Assembly (NCBI RefSeq): GCF_001269985.1
Contig: NZ_BBZB01000001.1
Span: 2,232,001 to 2,296,000 of the forward strand
Length of the DNA: 64,000 bases
Origin: Pseudoalteromonas sp. '520P1 No. 423'
Lineage (GTDB): Bacteria; Pseudomonadota; Gammaproteobacteria; Enterobacterales; Alteromonadaceae
Direction: 5' to 3'
In this document: piece after piece, positions 26,306 to 34,901 of the stretch
How the letters are laid out: each line of letters opens with the position of its first letter
How positions within the stretch are numbered: position 1 is the first letter of the stretch
Program-made: the position numbers and the translations under genes
The notes under the pieces: model-generated
What the model was told of the DNA's origin: nothing
The model's input: only the letters and a program-made list of their open reading frames with translations
Database searches by the model: none

Positions 26306-27319
26306 TTAAACCTCTGAATTACTTAATGTGACTATTTTTTCAAGTGTTTGCATCACAGTACCTGATGCTAGTTTATCAGCGACTATTTTAGCGGCTTGCT
26401 TAAAGTTATCAGCTTTGTTTGTTAAATATAAAAGGCCCGCAACATTTGCGATAATAGCGGCATTGTGGGCTGGTTTGCCTTCGCCTTTTAAAATAGCCAA
26501 AGTCGCTTGTGCGTTATATTCTGGGCCTTCACCTGCAATTGCTTCAAGCGGATACTCAACTAAACCAAAGTCGCTCGGAGTGAGTGTTGATTCAGTAATT
26601 TCACCATTATTTAATTCAACTACCTTTGTTGAGCCATGTAAGGCAATTTCATCTGTACCAGAACCATGTACCACTAATGCGCGTTGGGTTCCAAGCATAT
26701 TAAGCGTTTGTGCCATAGGCATACATAAATCAGGATCATATACGCCAAGTAATTGTACTTTTGGTGCAGCCGGATTTGCTAATGGGCCTAAAATATTAAA
26801 TAAGGTTCTGGTTTTTAATGTTGTGCGTACTGGCATCGCATGTTTTACGCCCTTATGGTAATTAGGTGCAAACATAAAAGTAAATCCAGTTTGCTCTAGG
26901 CATTGCTGGGCAAGTGATACAGGCATATTGATATTAATACCAAGCGCCACTAATAAATCAGCAGAGCCTGAATTACTCGATACGCTTTTATTGCCATGTT
27001 TAACCATATTAATGCCACAGGCTGCAGCTACAATAGCTGCAGTTGTTGATACATTGATTGTGTTTGACCCGTCGCCTCCTGTGCCACAGCTATCAGCTGT
27101 AATATCAAGAACAGTATTAAAAGGGACTGCATGTTTGCGCATGGCCGCAGCAGCACCTGCAATTTCAGAAGCCGTTTCACCTTTAATTTTGAGTGCAATT
27201 AAAGCTGCGGTTAATTCGATTTCAGATAATTCACCTTGCATCACTGTACTGAATAATTGTTCTGATTGCGTTTTGTCTAAGTCTTTTTGTGCAATTAGAG
27301 TATTGATTATGTCTTTCAT
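26306..27319 (-). CDS. trpD: Anthranilate phosphoribosyltransferase
   Basis: The 337-residue enzyme has the PRPP-binding motif CGTGGDGSNTINVST near residues 79-93, and KHGNKSVSS, the two hallmarks of TrpD. It joins anthranilate and PRPP. TrpD is separate from TrpG here, unlike the fused TrpGD of E. coli but as in Vibrio and many Alteromonadales. The start shares one base with the trpG stop. Confidence 0.97.
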   Translation of the reverse strand: MKDIINTLIAQKDLDKTQSEQLFSTVMQGELSEIELTAALIALKIKGETASEIAGAAAAMRKHAVPFNTVLDITADSCGTGGDGSNTINVSTTAAIVAAACGINMVKHGNKSVSSNSGSADLLVALGININMPVSLAQQCLEQTGFTFMFAPNYHKGVKHAMPVRTTLKTRTLFNILGPLANPAAPKVQLLGVYDPDLCMPMAQTLNMLGTQRALVVHGSGTDEIALHGSTKVVELNNGEITESTLTPSDFGLVEYPLEAIAGEGPEYNAQATLAILKGEGKPAHNAAIIANVAGLLYLTNKADNFKQAAKIVADKLASGTVMQTLEKIVTLSNSEV

Positions 27320-27936
27320 TACGAAATTCCTTTTACAGTTGAATTGCTTAAATAGGCAAGGCTTTGTCTTAATAACTGGGCGCCATCAGGTGTTAAAATA
27401 GATTCTGGGTGAAATTGAAAACCGAGTATTTTATCTTGCTCATTTAATATCGCCATTGGGATATCTTGGTAATGGGCAATAATAGCAAGTGAATCAGGGA
27501 CCTTAGTTGCCATTAAAGAATGATAGCGAGCAACGGGCATACGGGTACCTAACCCTTCAAATATTGCATGTTGTGCAAGTTCAATGGTTGATGATTTTCC
27601 ATGTACAGTTTCGCCTGCATGGCCTACCGTGCCACCGTAGCTTTGAGTAAGGGCTTGATGTCCTAAACAAATACCAAGAATCGGAAACTTACCTTTACAT
27701 AGCTGTGTTAAATCCATTAAACACCCTGCGCTTTGAGGCGTACCAGGACCTGGAGATAGAACAAGGATCACAGGTTTAGTTTCTGATGACATTTGCTCAA
27801 ATATGGCCTGTGCATCTAAGTTGTTACGATATACAACTAAGTCAGCGCCCATTTGTTCAAATTCATCTACTAAGTTATAACTAAAAGAGTCAAAGTTATC
27901 TAAAAAGTAGATTTTATAATCAGTTTTATTAGACAT
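27319..27936 (-). CDS. trpG: Anthranilate synthase component II (glutamine amidotransferase)
   Basis: The 205-residue class I glutaminase has the nucleophile Cys90 in LGICLGHQAL, the oxyanion strand SPGPGTP and the His-Glu pair of FQFHPESI near the C-terminus. It feeds ammonia to TrpE. It overlaps the trpE end by 8 bp. As the only class I TrpG/PabA-type amidotransferase gene seen here, it might also serve PabB, as in some bacteria; a separate pabA elsewhere cannot be excluded. Confidence 0.96.
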   Translation of the reverse strand: MSNKTDYKIYFLDNFDSFSYNLVDEFEQMGADLVVYRNNLDAQAIFEQMSSETKPVILVLSPGPGTPQSAGCLMDLTQLCKGKFPILGICLGHQALTQSYGGTVGHAGETVHGKSSTIELAQHAIFEGLGTRMPVARYHSLMATKVPDSLAIIAHYQDIPMAILNEQDKILGFQFHPESILTPDGAQLLRQSLAYLSNSTVKGIS

Positions 27937-29512
27937 GATTTTGCTCCTCGAAACTAGAAGTAATCGCTTTGATCACCGCTTGTGCTTTTGCACGAGTTTC
28001 ATCGGCTTCTAATTGCGGTTCAGAATCATGAACTACGCCTGCACCAGATTGAACATAAGCGATATTATTTTTTACGAATGCGCTGCGGATCACAATACAA
28101 CTATCCATAGTGCCGTCACCAGTTAAATAACCCACTGCACCGCCATAACTACCACGGCGTTTTTGTTCTACTTCACGTACCAGTTGTGCGGCTTTTACTT
28201 TTGGCGCGCCAACTAAGGTGCCCATGTTCATACAGGCTTGATATGCGTGTAGGGCATCAAGCTCTGGTTTTAATTGCCCAACAACACGAGAGACCAAATG
28301 CATAACTTGAGAATACCTGTCTACTTTTAGCAGCTCTTTAACATGGCGAGTACCTGCAATAGAAATACGCGCAACATCATTACGTGCTAAATCAACCAAC
28401 ATTAAATGTTCAGCACGTTCTTTTTGATCATTTCGTAAATTGAGTTCAATCCGGCTATCTAAATCTGGATTTATACTGCCATCTTGATGTTTACCTCGCT
28501 GGCGTGTGCCTGCAATTGGATAAACTTCTACTTGACGGCTTAGTGCACAAAACTTTAATGCAGACTCAGGCGAAGCGCCAAATAAGGTGAAATCTTGATC
28601 TTTCATATAAAACATATATGGACTAGGGTTTTGCTGTTTTAAATGCTGATAAGCAGAAAGCGCATCTGGGCAAGGTAAACTAAAGCTACGCGAAGGCACT
28701 ACTTGGAAAATATCACCATCAACTATATTCTTTTTAAGTGCTAAAACCTGTTTGCAGTATGCTTCATCACTAATATCAACACTGACATCAGGCGCTTTAG
28801 TTATTTTACTGTCTTTACCTGTGTAAGGTGTTACTTGTTCACATAACTGATTAAGTTCTTCTAGTTTTTGTCCAACTTCAAAACAATTAGCATGCACATC
28901 AGGACCGTTAAATACATTACCAATTAAATCAGTTGTTTTTTCTTTATGGTCAATAACTACTAATGTTTCAGCTAAGTAAAAAACATAATCTGGACAGGTA
29001 TTATCTTTATTTTCGACATCAGGTAATTGCTCAAAGTTAGCAACCATGTCATAAGCAAATACACCGCCTAAAAATAATGAAAAAGCGTTATCAGCAGTTG
29101 ATTTTATATTGTTAATGCAATTACGCAGCGCACTAAATGCGTTATCTGCTTTTAATCGAGAGAACTCATCTAAATCAGCTTGGTATGGCTGATAAGTTAA
29201 AGTGAGCGTATTGTCATGTAAAACAGCATCACAATTAGCGACTTTTTCTTTTAAATAAGGCAGCAACTGCATGCCATTATTTGATAAAGCAACTAACTTA
29301 ACCTGCTGACCATTACATTCGATTCGAATAGCTGCATCTACTAAAATAAGACTTTTTAAACAGTCTTTAGAATCAACTTCAGCCGACTCTAATAATAAGC
29401 TATTTTCTTTATCTAATTTCGCATAAAGCGAAAGTGGACTTTGGATATATTCCCGAGCCAAAGTGATGCTTGAAACAGCACCTGGCGCTTTTGTTATATG
29501 CCTAAATATCAA
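27929..29512 (-). CDS. trpE: Anthranilate synthase component I
   Basis: The 527-residue chorismate enzyme has the N-terminal tryptophan feedback-site motif LLLESAEVDSKDCLKSL. Its catalytic domain contains YPIAGTRQRG (PIAGT, diagnostic for TrpE against PIKGT of PabB) and ends PQLEADETRAKAQAVI. The start used is TTG 29512, placed 8 nt after AGAGGA. The nearby ATG at 29518-29520 reads only ATG-AGG-TTT-TGA and is in another frame; one extra T in the TTTT run would bring it in frame. Transcription is controlled by the leader at 29562-29720. Confidence 0.95.
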   Translation of the reverse strand: MIFRHITKAPGAVSSITLAREYIQSPLSLYAKLDKENSLLLESAEVDSKDCLKSLILVDAAIRIECNGQQVKLVALSNNGMQLLPYLKEKVANCDAVLHDNTLTLTYQPYQADLDEFSRLKADNAFSALRNCINNIKSTADNAFSLFLGGVFAYDMVANFEQLPDVENKDNTCPDYVFYLAETLVVIDHKEKTTDLIGNVFNGPDVHANCFEVGQKLEELNQLCEQVTPYTGKDSKITKAPDVSVDISDEAYCKQVLALKKNIVDGDIFQVVPSRSFSLPCPDALSAYQHLKQQNPSPYMFYMKDQDFTLFGASPESALKFCALSRQVEVYPIAGTRQRGKHQDGSINPDLDSRIELNLRNDQKERAEHLMLVDLARNDVARISIAGTRHVKELLKVDRYSQVMHLVSRVVGQLKPELDALHAYQACMNMGTLVGAPKVKAAQLVREVEQKRRGSYGGAVGYLTGDGTMDSCIVIRSAFVKNNIAYVQSGAGVVHDSEPQLEADETRAKAQAVIKAITSSFEEQNHV

Positions 29513-29561
29513 AACCTCATTCCTCTAGTATTTTGTATTAGTAATTTATTTAGAAAACAAA

Positions 29562-29586
29562 AAACCCGCATTTTGAATGCGGGTTT
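29562..29586 (-). terminator. Second trp attenuator hairpin
   Basis: Minus-strand AAACCCGCATT and AATGCGGGTTT form a perfect 11-bp stem with a 3-nt loop, followed by a T run, between the first attenuator and trpE. It looks like a full rho-independent terminator placed in tandem with the classical one. Confidence 0.85.
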
Positions 29587-29598
29587 GGACATAAAAAA

Positions 29599-29615
29599 AC
29601 CCGCTAGCTGCGGGT
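29599..29615 (-). terminator. trp attenuator (3:4 terminator hairpin)
   Basis: ACCCGC-AGCTA-GCGGGT followed by seven T residues forms the classical attenuator. Upstream CGGGTG (29645-29650) can pair with ACCCGC to form the antiterminator, and also with CACTCG (29658-29663), just after the Trp codons, to form the 1:2 pause hairpin. Confidence 0.92.
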
Positions 29616-29654
29616 CTTAGAATCTGTTAGGTACAACAGTTCATCACCCGAAAA

Positions 29655-29720
29655 TTACGAGTGCCACCACCAAATGATATTTAGTGTATTTACTTTAAAT
29701 GTATGAACTGAGTTTGTCAT
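29655..29720 (-). CDS. trpL: trp operon leader peptide
   Basis: This 21-residue ORF reads MTNSVHTFKVNTLNIIWWWHS and ends TAA. Three consecutive Trp codons (29664-29672) are the control codons. AAAGG lies 9 nt upstream of the ATG. When charged tRNA-Trp is scarce, ribosomes stall at these codons, and the CGGGTG segment downstream is free to pair with the first arm of the attenuator. The stop codon lies inside the loop of the 1:2 hairpin, the classical geometry. Confidence 0.95.
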   Translation of the reverse strand: MTNSVHTFKVNTLNIIWWWHS

Positions 29721-29748
29721 TAATATGTACCTTTATTTGAGTAGCTAT

Positions 29749-29778
29749 AGTAAAGCTCAAATTGTATATTCTTGTCAA
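29749..29778 (-). promoter_or_regulatory. Candidate trp operon promoter
   Basis: Minus strand TTGACA (29773-29778) is a consensus -35 box; TTTACT (29749-29754) after 18 nt, or the overlapping TACTAT, may be the -10 box. It lies about 30 nt before trpL. I do not see a clear TrpR operator (CTAGTTAACTAG-like) in it. Confidence 0.6.
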
Positions 29779-29925
29779 GAATTTTATCTTGAATTTATAT
29801 AACCGATTGTAGATAACAAAAATATATTGTTATAAATGCTGTAAATATCATATGTATGTTCGTTTTATAATGCTGAAATTGTTATACTTTGGGCATATCC
29901 CAGCGCTAAATTTAAAGTAGCTCAA

Positions 29926-30759
29926 ATGAAGTACGATTTACATAGCCATACAACATGTTCTGATGGCCGACTATCTCCAGAAGAATTAATAGACAGAGCC
30001 GTAGAAAAAGGAATCGATATATTTGCGATCACAGATCACGATACATTAGATGCACTACCTATTGCTCATGAACATATTAATCAAAATAACTTAGATATAA
30101 AACTTATTAATGGTATTGAAATATCAACTCGCTGGCACAGTTTCGAGATCCATATTGTGGGTCTTAATTTGAATGTTCAATCGTCTGAGTTATTAAACAT
30201 AGTCAATGAACAAAAGCAAAAAAGAGACGCCAGAGCACTTGAAATAGGGCGACGTCTAGAAAAAGCAGGTATTGTTGATGCCTACCAAGGCGCAAAAGAT
30301 TTAGCAGGTGATGCACACATTACCAGAGCGCACTTTGCTCAGTATTTAGTTAATCAGGGTAAGGCTAAAAATATCCAAGGGGTATTTAAAAAGTATTTAG
30401 CTCGAGGTAAGACAGGTTACACACCAAGTACTTGGTGTGATATGAAAACTGCAATTGAAGCTATACAAGCAGCTGGTGGTGAGGCTGTTGTTGCACATCC
30501 TGGGCGATACAAAATGTCTAATAAATGGTTACGACAGTTATTATCTGATTTTAAAGCTGATGGTGGCGATGGTATGGAAGTCGCTCAACCGCAACAAGCG
30601 CCAACAGAACGCCAGTTTTTAGGTGCTTTAAGCCGAGAGTATGGCCTGTTATGTTCACAAGGATCTGATTTTCATTTCCCTATGACTTGGCTTGAGCTTG
30701 GAAAGAACCTATATTTACCAAAGGATTGTACACCAGTATGGCAAGACTGGGCAGTATAA
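29926..30759 (+). CDS. rnm: PHP-domain 5'-3' exoribonuclease RNase AM (YciV/TrpH)
   Basis: The 277-residue protein has PHP metal motifs: HSH at residues 6-8 in YDLHSHTTCSDG, TDHDTLD at 36-42, later AHPGRY and the GSDFH near the C-terminus. It matches YciV of E. coli, which removes 5' nucleotides from short RNA and 3',5'-bisnucleotides and finishes the 5' ends of 23S/16S/5S rRNA. It is divergent from trp, as in E. coli, and heads a run of housekeeping genes (yciO, scpA, scpB, rluB). Confidence 0.93.
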   Translation: MKYDLHSHTTCSDGRLSPEELIDRAVEKGIDIFAITDHDTLDALPIAHEHINQNNLDIKLINGIEISTRWHSFEIHIVGLNLNVQSSELLNIVNEQKQKRDARALEIGRRLEKAGIVDAYQGAKDLAGDAHITRAHFAQYLVNQGKAKNIQGVFKKYLARGKTGYTPSTWCDMKTAIEAIQAAGGEAVVAHPGRYKMSNKWLRQLLSDFKADGGDGMEVAQPQQAPTERQFLGALSREYGLLCSQGSDFHFPMTWLELGKNLYLPKDCTPVWQDWAV

Positions 30760-30805
30760 TATAGCAGCGTTTTATGACGCTTTGTTAGTAAAAATAAGGA
30801 ATATT

Positions 30806-31426
30806 ATGAGTCAGTTTTTTCATATACATCCAGAAAATCCGCAAGCTAGATTGATACGTCAAGCAATTGAAATAATACACCAAGGTGGGGTTATTATTTA
30901 CCCAACCGATTCTGGCTATGCAATAGGGTGTTGTATAGGTAATAAAAAATCAATGGAACGAATTGAAAAAATTCGTGCATTAGAAAAGCATCATAACTTT
31001 ACTTTGATGTGTCGTGATTTATCAGAACTTGCAAGCTATGCAAGAGTAGATAATTCATTGTTTAGAGTCATCAAAAACAATACACCAGGGCCTTATACCT
31101 TTATTTTTAAAGGCACTAAAGAGGTCCCTAAACGTTTATTAAATGATAAGAAAAAAACAATTGGTATACGTGTTCCACAATGTGAAATAACGCTAGCTTT
31201 GCTTGAAGAGTTAGGTGAGCCTTTGATGTCTTGTTCACTTATTTTACCTGGACAAGATCATACTGAGTCAGACCCTGAAGAGATACGTTTTAAATTAGAA
31301 AAGCATGTGGATTTGATTATTCATGGTGGCTTTTTATCTGAGCACCCAACAAGTGTGATTGATTTTTCTGAAGATACGGTGAATATTATCCGTGAAGGCT
31401 CAGGTGATGTGAGTGTTTTTGAGTGA
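30806..31426 (+). CDS. yciO: YciO, Sua5/YrdC-family protein
   Basis: From ATG 30806 (AAGGA upstream) the product has 206 residues. A longer frame from 30692 would overlap rnm and is rejected. It has the YrdC fold signatures GGVIIYPTDSGYAIGC, KKTIGIRVP and the end SVIDFSEDTVNIIREGSG. YciO is the paralogue of TsaC (threonylcarbamoyl-AMP synthase); E. coli YciO is not essential and its activity is weak or unclear. The stop overlaps the GTG start of scpA by 2 nt. Confidence 0.93.
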   Translation: MSQFFHIHPENPQARLIRQAIEIIHQGGVIIYPTDSGYAIGCCIGNKKSMERIEKIRALEKHHNFTLMCRDLSELASYARVDNSLFRVIKNNTPGPYTFIFKGTKEVPKRLLNDKKKTIGIRVPQCEITLALLEELGEPLMSCSLILPGQDHTESDPEEIRFKLEKHVDLIIHGGFLSEHPTSVIDFSEDTVNIIREGSGDVSVFE

Positions 31427-32217
31427 CATCTGAAGTACAAATCCAACCATTAGCCTTATTAAATGGTAAGGCTATGGTTAAAAAACCAGCCGATTTATAT
31501 ATTCCTCCTGATGCCCTTGAAGTGATTTTAGAAACTTTTGAGGGCCCGTTAGATTTATTATTGTATTTGATCAAAAAACATAAACTAGATATTTTAGAGT
31601 TATCGGTTCATACCATCACTAAGCAATATGTTGCCTATGTTGAGCTAATGAAAGATTTGAAACTGGAGCTGGCGGCAGAATATTTAGTAATGGCAGCTTT
31701 GCTCACACAAATTAAATCTAGATTACTGTTACCTGTTCATAAAGAACTTGAAGATGAAGATGTTGATCCAAGAGTTGAGCTTATAAAACGCTTAAAAGAA
31801 TATAAGCAATTTAAAACCGCAGCAGAAAACCTTGATGAAATTCCCAGATTAGAGCGTGATATTTTTGTTGCTAAAGCTTTAATACCTCAAAAAAAGATAC
31901 CTGACACTTTATTACCCAATGTTGATATGAAAGATATATTACTGGCATTAGGGGATATTATGGCTAGGGCTAAAAACTATACGCATCATCATATATCAGC
32001 TGAAACGTTATCAACGCGTGAAAGAATGAGTAAAATTTTGCAGCAACTAACTGAAACAACTGAGTTTGTGGAGTTTAGTGAACTGTTTGAGTTGAGTGAA
32101 GGGCGTAGTGGCGTTGTTGTGAGTTTTATCGCTATTTTAGAGTTAATTAAAGAACGTTTAATTGAATGTATACAGTCAGAACCTAGAGCACATATTCATG
32201 TGCAATTGATCAGATAA
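31423..32217 (+). CDS. scpA: Segregation and condensation protein A
   Basis: The 264-residue kleisin begins at GTG 31423, overlapping yciO. After a short variable tail it reads EVILETFEGPLDLLLYLIKKHKLDI, the ScpA N-terminal SMC-neck binding motif. It also has YLVMAALLTQIKSRLLLP and a C-terminal winged helix. ScpA bridges SMC heads together with ScpB. Gammaproteobacteria outside the enterics often keep scpAB between yciO and rluB, as here. The partner smc gene is not in this window. Confidence 0.93.
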   Translation: MTSEVQIQPLALLNGKAMVKKPADLYIPPDALEVILETFEGPLDLLLYLIKKHKLDILELSVHTITKQYVAYVELMKDLKLELAAEYLVMAALLTQIKSRLLLPVHKELEDEDVDPRVELIKRLKEYKQFKTAAENLDEIPRLERDIFVAKALIPQKKIPDTLLPNVDMKDILLALGDIMARAKNYTHHHISAETLSTRERMSKILQQLTETTEFVEFSELFELSEGRSGVVVSFIAILELIKERLIECIQSEPRAHIHVQLIR

Positions 32218-32299
32218 AATTAATATAAATATTTCGATTATCTAAGATAAAGCAGGCATAATACGCCGCTATAATTATGTCATGAATGAGTAGCTTAAA

Positions 32300-32830
32300 T
32301 TGGGTGAGAAAAGAATTTCTGATGAGCAATTGGTCGAAATTATTGAAGCTGCTATATTTGTTGCAGGAAAACCTGTATCGCGCATGGTATTAAAAGAAAC
32401 AGTTTTAGAAGAGTTTAATGTTTCTCTGAAAAGAATTAAAGAATGCTTGGAGGTGATAGAGGAACATTACTCAACCAGAGGTATTCAGCTTATAAAAGTG
32501 GGTTCTGGATATCGGTTTCAAGCAAGTAAAAATTTAAGTCCCTGGTTAGGTAAGTTATTTCAAGATAAAACGCCTAAATATTCAAGGGCATTGTTAGAGA
32601 CGTTAAGTTTAATTGCTTATAGGCAACCTATTACCCGTGGAGAAATTGAGCAGGTGAGAGGCGTGGCAGTTAGCAGTCATATTATTAAAACATTATTAGA
32701 GCGGGGCTGGGTTAAGGGCGTTGGTCATAAAGAAGTGCCTGGCCGTCCGGCGTTATATGCAACAACAGCTGCATTTTTAGATTATTTCTCTCTTGAGGGC
32801 TTAGATAATTTGCCATCGTTGCCTGAGTAG
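32300..32830 (+). CDS. scpB: Segregation and condensation protein B
   Basis: The 176-residue protein has tandem winged helices typical of ScpB, with EIIEAAIFVAGKPV, ALLETLSLIAYRQPITRGEIEQVRGV and the closing GRPALYATT. It forms a dimer that binds ScpA. The only in-frame start near the domain is TTG 32300, with a weak ribosome site; an ATG at 32283 meets a stop after two codons. It is separated from scpA by 82 nt. The C-terminus is short compared with some orthologues that carry an acidic tail. Confidence 0.92.
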   Translation: MGEKRISDEQLVEIIEAAIFVAGKPVSRMVLKETVLEEFNVSLKRIKECLEVIEEHYSTRGIQLIKVGSGYRFQASKNLSPWLGKLFQDKTPKYSRALLETLSLIAYRQPITRGEIEQVRGVAVSSHIIKTLLERGWVKGVGHKEVPGRPALYATTAAFLDYFSLEGLDNLPSLPE

Positions 32831-32951
32831 CAAGAAAGTAAAATAAATCAAATGATATCTTAATCTGTTACCTGATATAATAAACGTATAAATCTATCTG
32901 AGAAGATACAACCAATAGGGTAAACCCTATTAAATAAAGAGCGAATAGTAA

Positions 32952-33839
32952 ATGAGTGAATCAATCGTAAGCGATGAAAAGTTACAAAAAGTATTAGCCC
33001 GTGCCGGAAAAGGCTCACGACGCGAGATGGAAAAAGTAATTGAAGCGGGCCGTGTAAGTGTTGATGGTAAAGTTTCAAAATTAGGTGATCGTGTTGGTCC
33101 TAATCAACAAATTAGACTTGATGGTCATGTCGTAAAAATTGAAGCTGAAGAAAACCGTGTTTGCCGTGTTTTAATGTATAACAAACCTGAAGGTGAGTTA
33201 TGTACGCGCAAAGATCCTGAAGGGCGTCCAACTGTATTTGATCGTTTACCACGATTAGATGGCGAACGTTGGATTGCAGTTGGTCGATTAGATGTAAATA
33301 CATCGGGTTTATTATTGTTCACTAATGATGGAGAATTAGCTAATCGTTTAATGCGCCCAAGCTATGAAATTGAACGTGAATATGCGGTGCGTGTATTTGG
33401 TGAAGTTGAAACAACGACATTAAAAACATTAACAACGGGTGTTGAACTTGAAGATGGCATGGCGAAGTTTTTAAAAATTACGCCTCGTCCAGGTGAAGGC
33501 ATAAACCGTTGGTATAATGTATTACTAACAGAAGGTCGTAACCGTGAAGTAAGACGCTTATGGCAATCTCAAGGCGTTGACGTATCACGATTGATCCGTG
33601 TTCGTTACGGTAGTTTGTCTCTTAACCCTAAGTTACCACAAGGTGGTTGGGAAGAGTTAGCGTTAGAAGATGTAAACTATTTTAGAAAGTCAGTTCAATT
33701 ACCAAACGAAACTGAAACTAAATTATCTGTAATGCCTGAAAAACGCAGCGAAAAGCGTGCTAAAAATCAGCGTATTAGAAAAGCAGTTAAAAAACATCAA
33801 ACACGTGCTAAGCAAGTACAGAAGAAAAGAAAGAAATAA
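32952..33839 (+). CDS. rluB: 23S rRNA pseudouridine(2605) synthase
   Basis: The 295-residue protein has an S4 RNA-binding domain in residues 7-65 ([21 protein letters not shown]). The RsuA-family catalytic domain carries Asp114 in [17 protein letters not shown], later [11 protein letters not shown] very basic C-terminal tail (about 40 residues rich in Lys/Arg) ends the protein. RluB isomerises U2605 in 23S rRNA. It lies next to scpB as in E. coli-like synteny and is followed by a good terminator. Confidence 0.95.
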   Translation: MSESIVSDEKLQKVLARAGKGSRREMEKVIEAGRVSVDGKVSKLGDRVGPNQQIRLDGHVVKIEAEENRVCRVLMYNKPEGELCTRKDPEGRPTVFDRLPRLDGERWIAVGRLDVNTSGLLLFTNDGELANRLMRPSYEIEREYAVRVFGEVETTTLKTLTTGVELEDGMAKFLKITPRPGEGINRWYNVLLTEGRNREVRRLWQSQGVDVSRLIRVRYGSLSLNPKLPQGGWEELALEDVNYFRKSVQLPNETETKLSVMPEKRSEKRAKNQRIRKAVKKHQTRAKQVQKKRKK

Positions 33840-33870
33840 TATATTTTAAGTATTGAATATGAGTTATTTT

Positions 33871-33896
33871 AAAGCCCGACATTGTTCGGGCTTTTT
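33871..33896 (+). terminator. Rho-independent terminator after rluB
   Basis: AAGCCCGA and TCGGGCTT make an 8-bp stem with a 6-nt loop, ending in a T run, 31 nt after the rluB stop. It may also serve the convergent yciK transcript. Confidence 0.92.
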
Positions 33897-33919
33897 GCTA
33901 TTAATAAATGGGATTAGAA

Positions 33920-34657
33920 TTACTGGGCATCTACCGATTGACCATTAGTACCTACCGAATCATCGCTCATCATATATAGGTATGTTGGCATTAATGATTC
34001 TGGCGTGGCTAATTTTGATTTATCTTCACCTGGATAAGCAGCATCACGCATTTGCGTTAATGTTGCACCAGGATTAATGCAATTTACTCTAATATTTGTT
34101 TTTTCAACTTCATCAGCCCAAGTTTGCATCATGCCTTCAACTGCAAATTTTGATATTGCATATGGCCCCCAATGTGCACGACCTTTGCGTCCAACACTTG
34201 ATGTTGTGAAGATGATAGAAGCATTATCTGATTTACGTAATATAGGGAACATGTATTTAGTCAGTACAGCTTGTGCAGTGACATTTACTTTCATTATTTT
34301 TTCAAATGTTGATACACAGAAAAACTCTAGTGGACCTAGCGAACCTAAAACGCCAGCATTATTTAATAAACCATCTAATTGACCAAATTCATTTTCGATT
34401 GTAGATGCTAAGTCACGGTAGTTTTGCTTAATTGCACCTTTTAAGTCAAGCGGTACGATTGCAGGTTTCGGGCCGCCTAATGAAACGATTTCATCATAAA
34501 CACATTCTAGTTTAGCAACTGTTTTACCAAGTAAAATAACTGTAGCACCATGTTTTGCATAGTTGATGGCTGCAACACGGCCAATACCATCGCCCGCTCC
34601 AGTAACTAAAATTACTTTATCTTTTAGTGCGTTTACATTTGCTTGGTAGTCTTTCAT
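33920..34657 (-). CDS. yciK: YciK-type short-chain dehydrogenase
   Basis: The 245-residue SDR has the NAD(P) motif VTGAGDGIGRVAA, NNAG, the catalytic Ser-Tyr-Lys set (TTSSVGRKGRAHWGPYAISKFA) and NCINPGATLTQMR. Length and sequence follow E. coli YciK through the final SVDAQ. Its substrate is unknown. In E. coli yciK sits between rluB (with cobO) and sohB; here the same order holds, except for an inserted lipase gene after its start. Confidence 0.93.
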   Translation of the reverse strand: MKDYQANVNALKDKVILVTGAGDGIGRVAAINYAKHGATVILLGKTVAKLECVYDEIVSLGGPKPAIVPLDLKGAIKQNYRDLASTIENEFGQLDGLLNNAGVLGSLGPLEFFCVSTFEKIMKVNVTAQAVLTKYMFPILRKSDNASIIFTTSSVGRKGRAHWGPYAISKFAVEGMMQTWADEVEKTNIRVNCINPGATLTQMRDAAYPGEDKSKLATPESLMPTYLYMMSDDSVGTNGQSVDAQ

Positions 34658-34901
34658 TGAAAAATCCTTGATACAACTGAGCCATTACTGGACATAAAAT
34701 ATTAAATTATGGCTATTTTACCATAGGAATTTGTTGATAAAACGTGAAGTTGAAGTTTTTATTCAAATTTAAGTAGCGAAAAAAGATTGTTTACGTTAAA
34801 TTTAACTGGTCTAATGTCTCATTAATGAATTTATACAACTTATTTACAAGTGTAATTGCAAGAATTCAAATAAAAAGAAAAAAGTGAAAACGGAGCTAAA
34901 A

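Noticed and set aside
26328..26861. 177-codon + strand frame inside trpD
   Set aside because: Antisense shadow of a well supported trp gene.
29749..29778. TrpR operator within the trp promoter
   Set aside because: I could not find a convincing CTAGTTAACTAG-type dyad; control here is supported only through attenuation.
30692..30805. Longer N-terminus for yciO
   Set aside because: It would overlap the rnm coding sequence and lacks a ribosome site; AAGGA before 30806 marks the real start.
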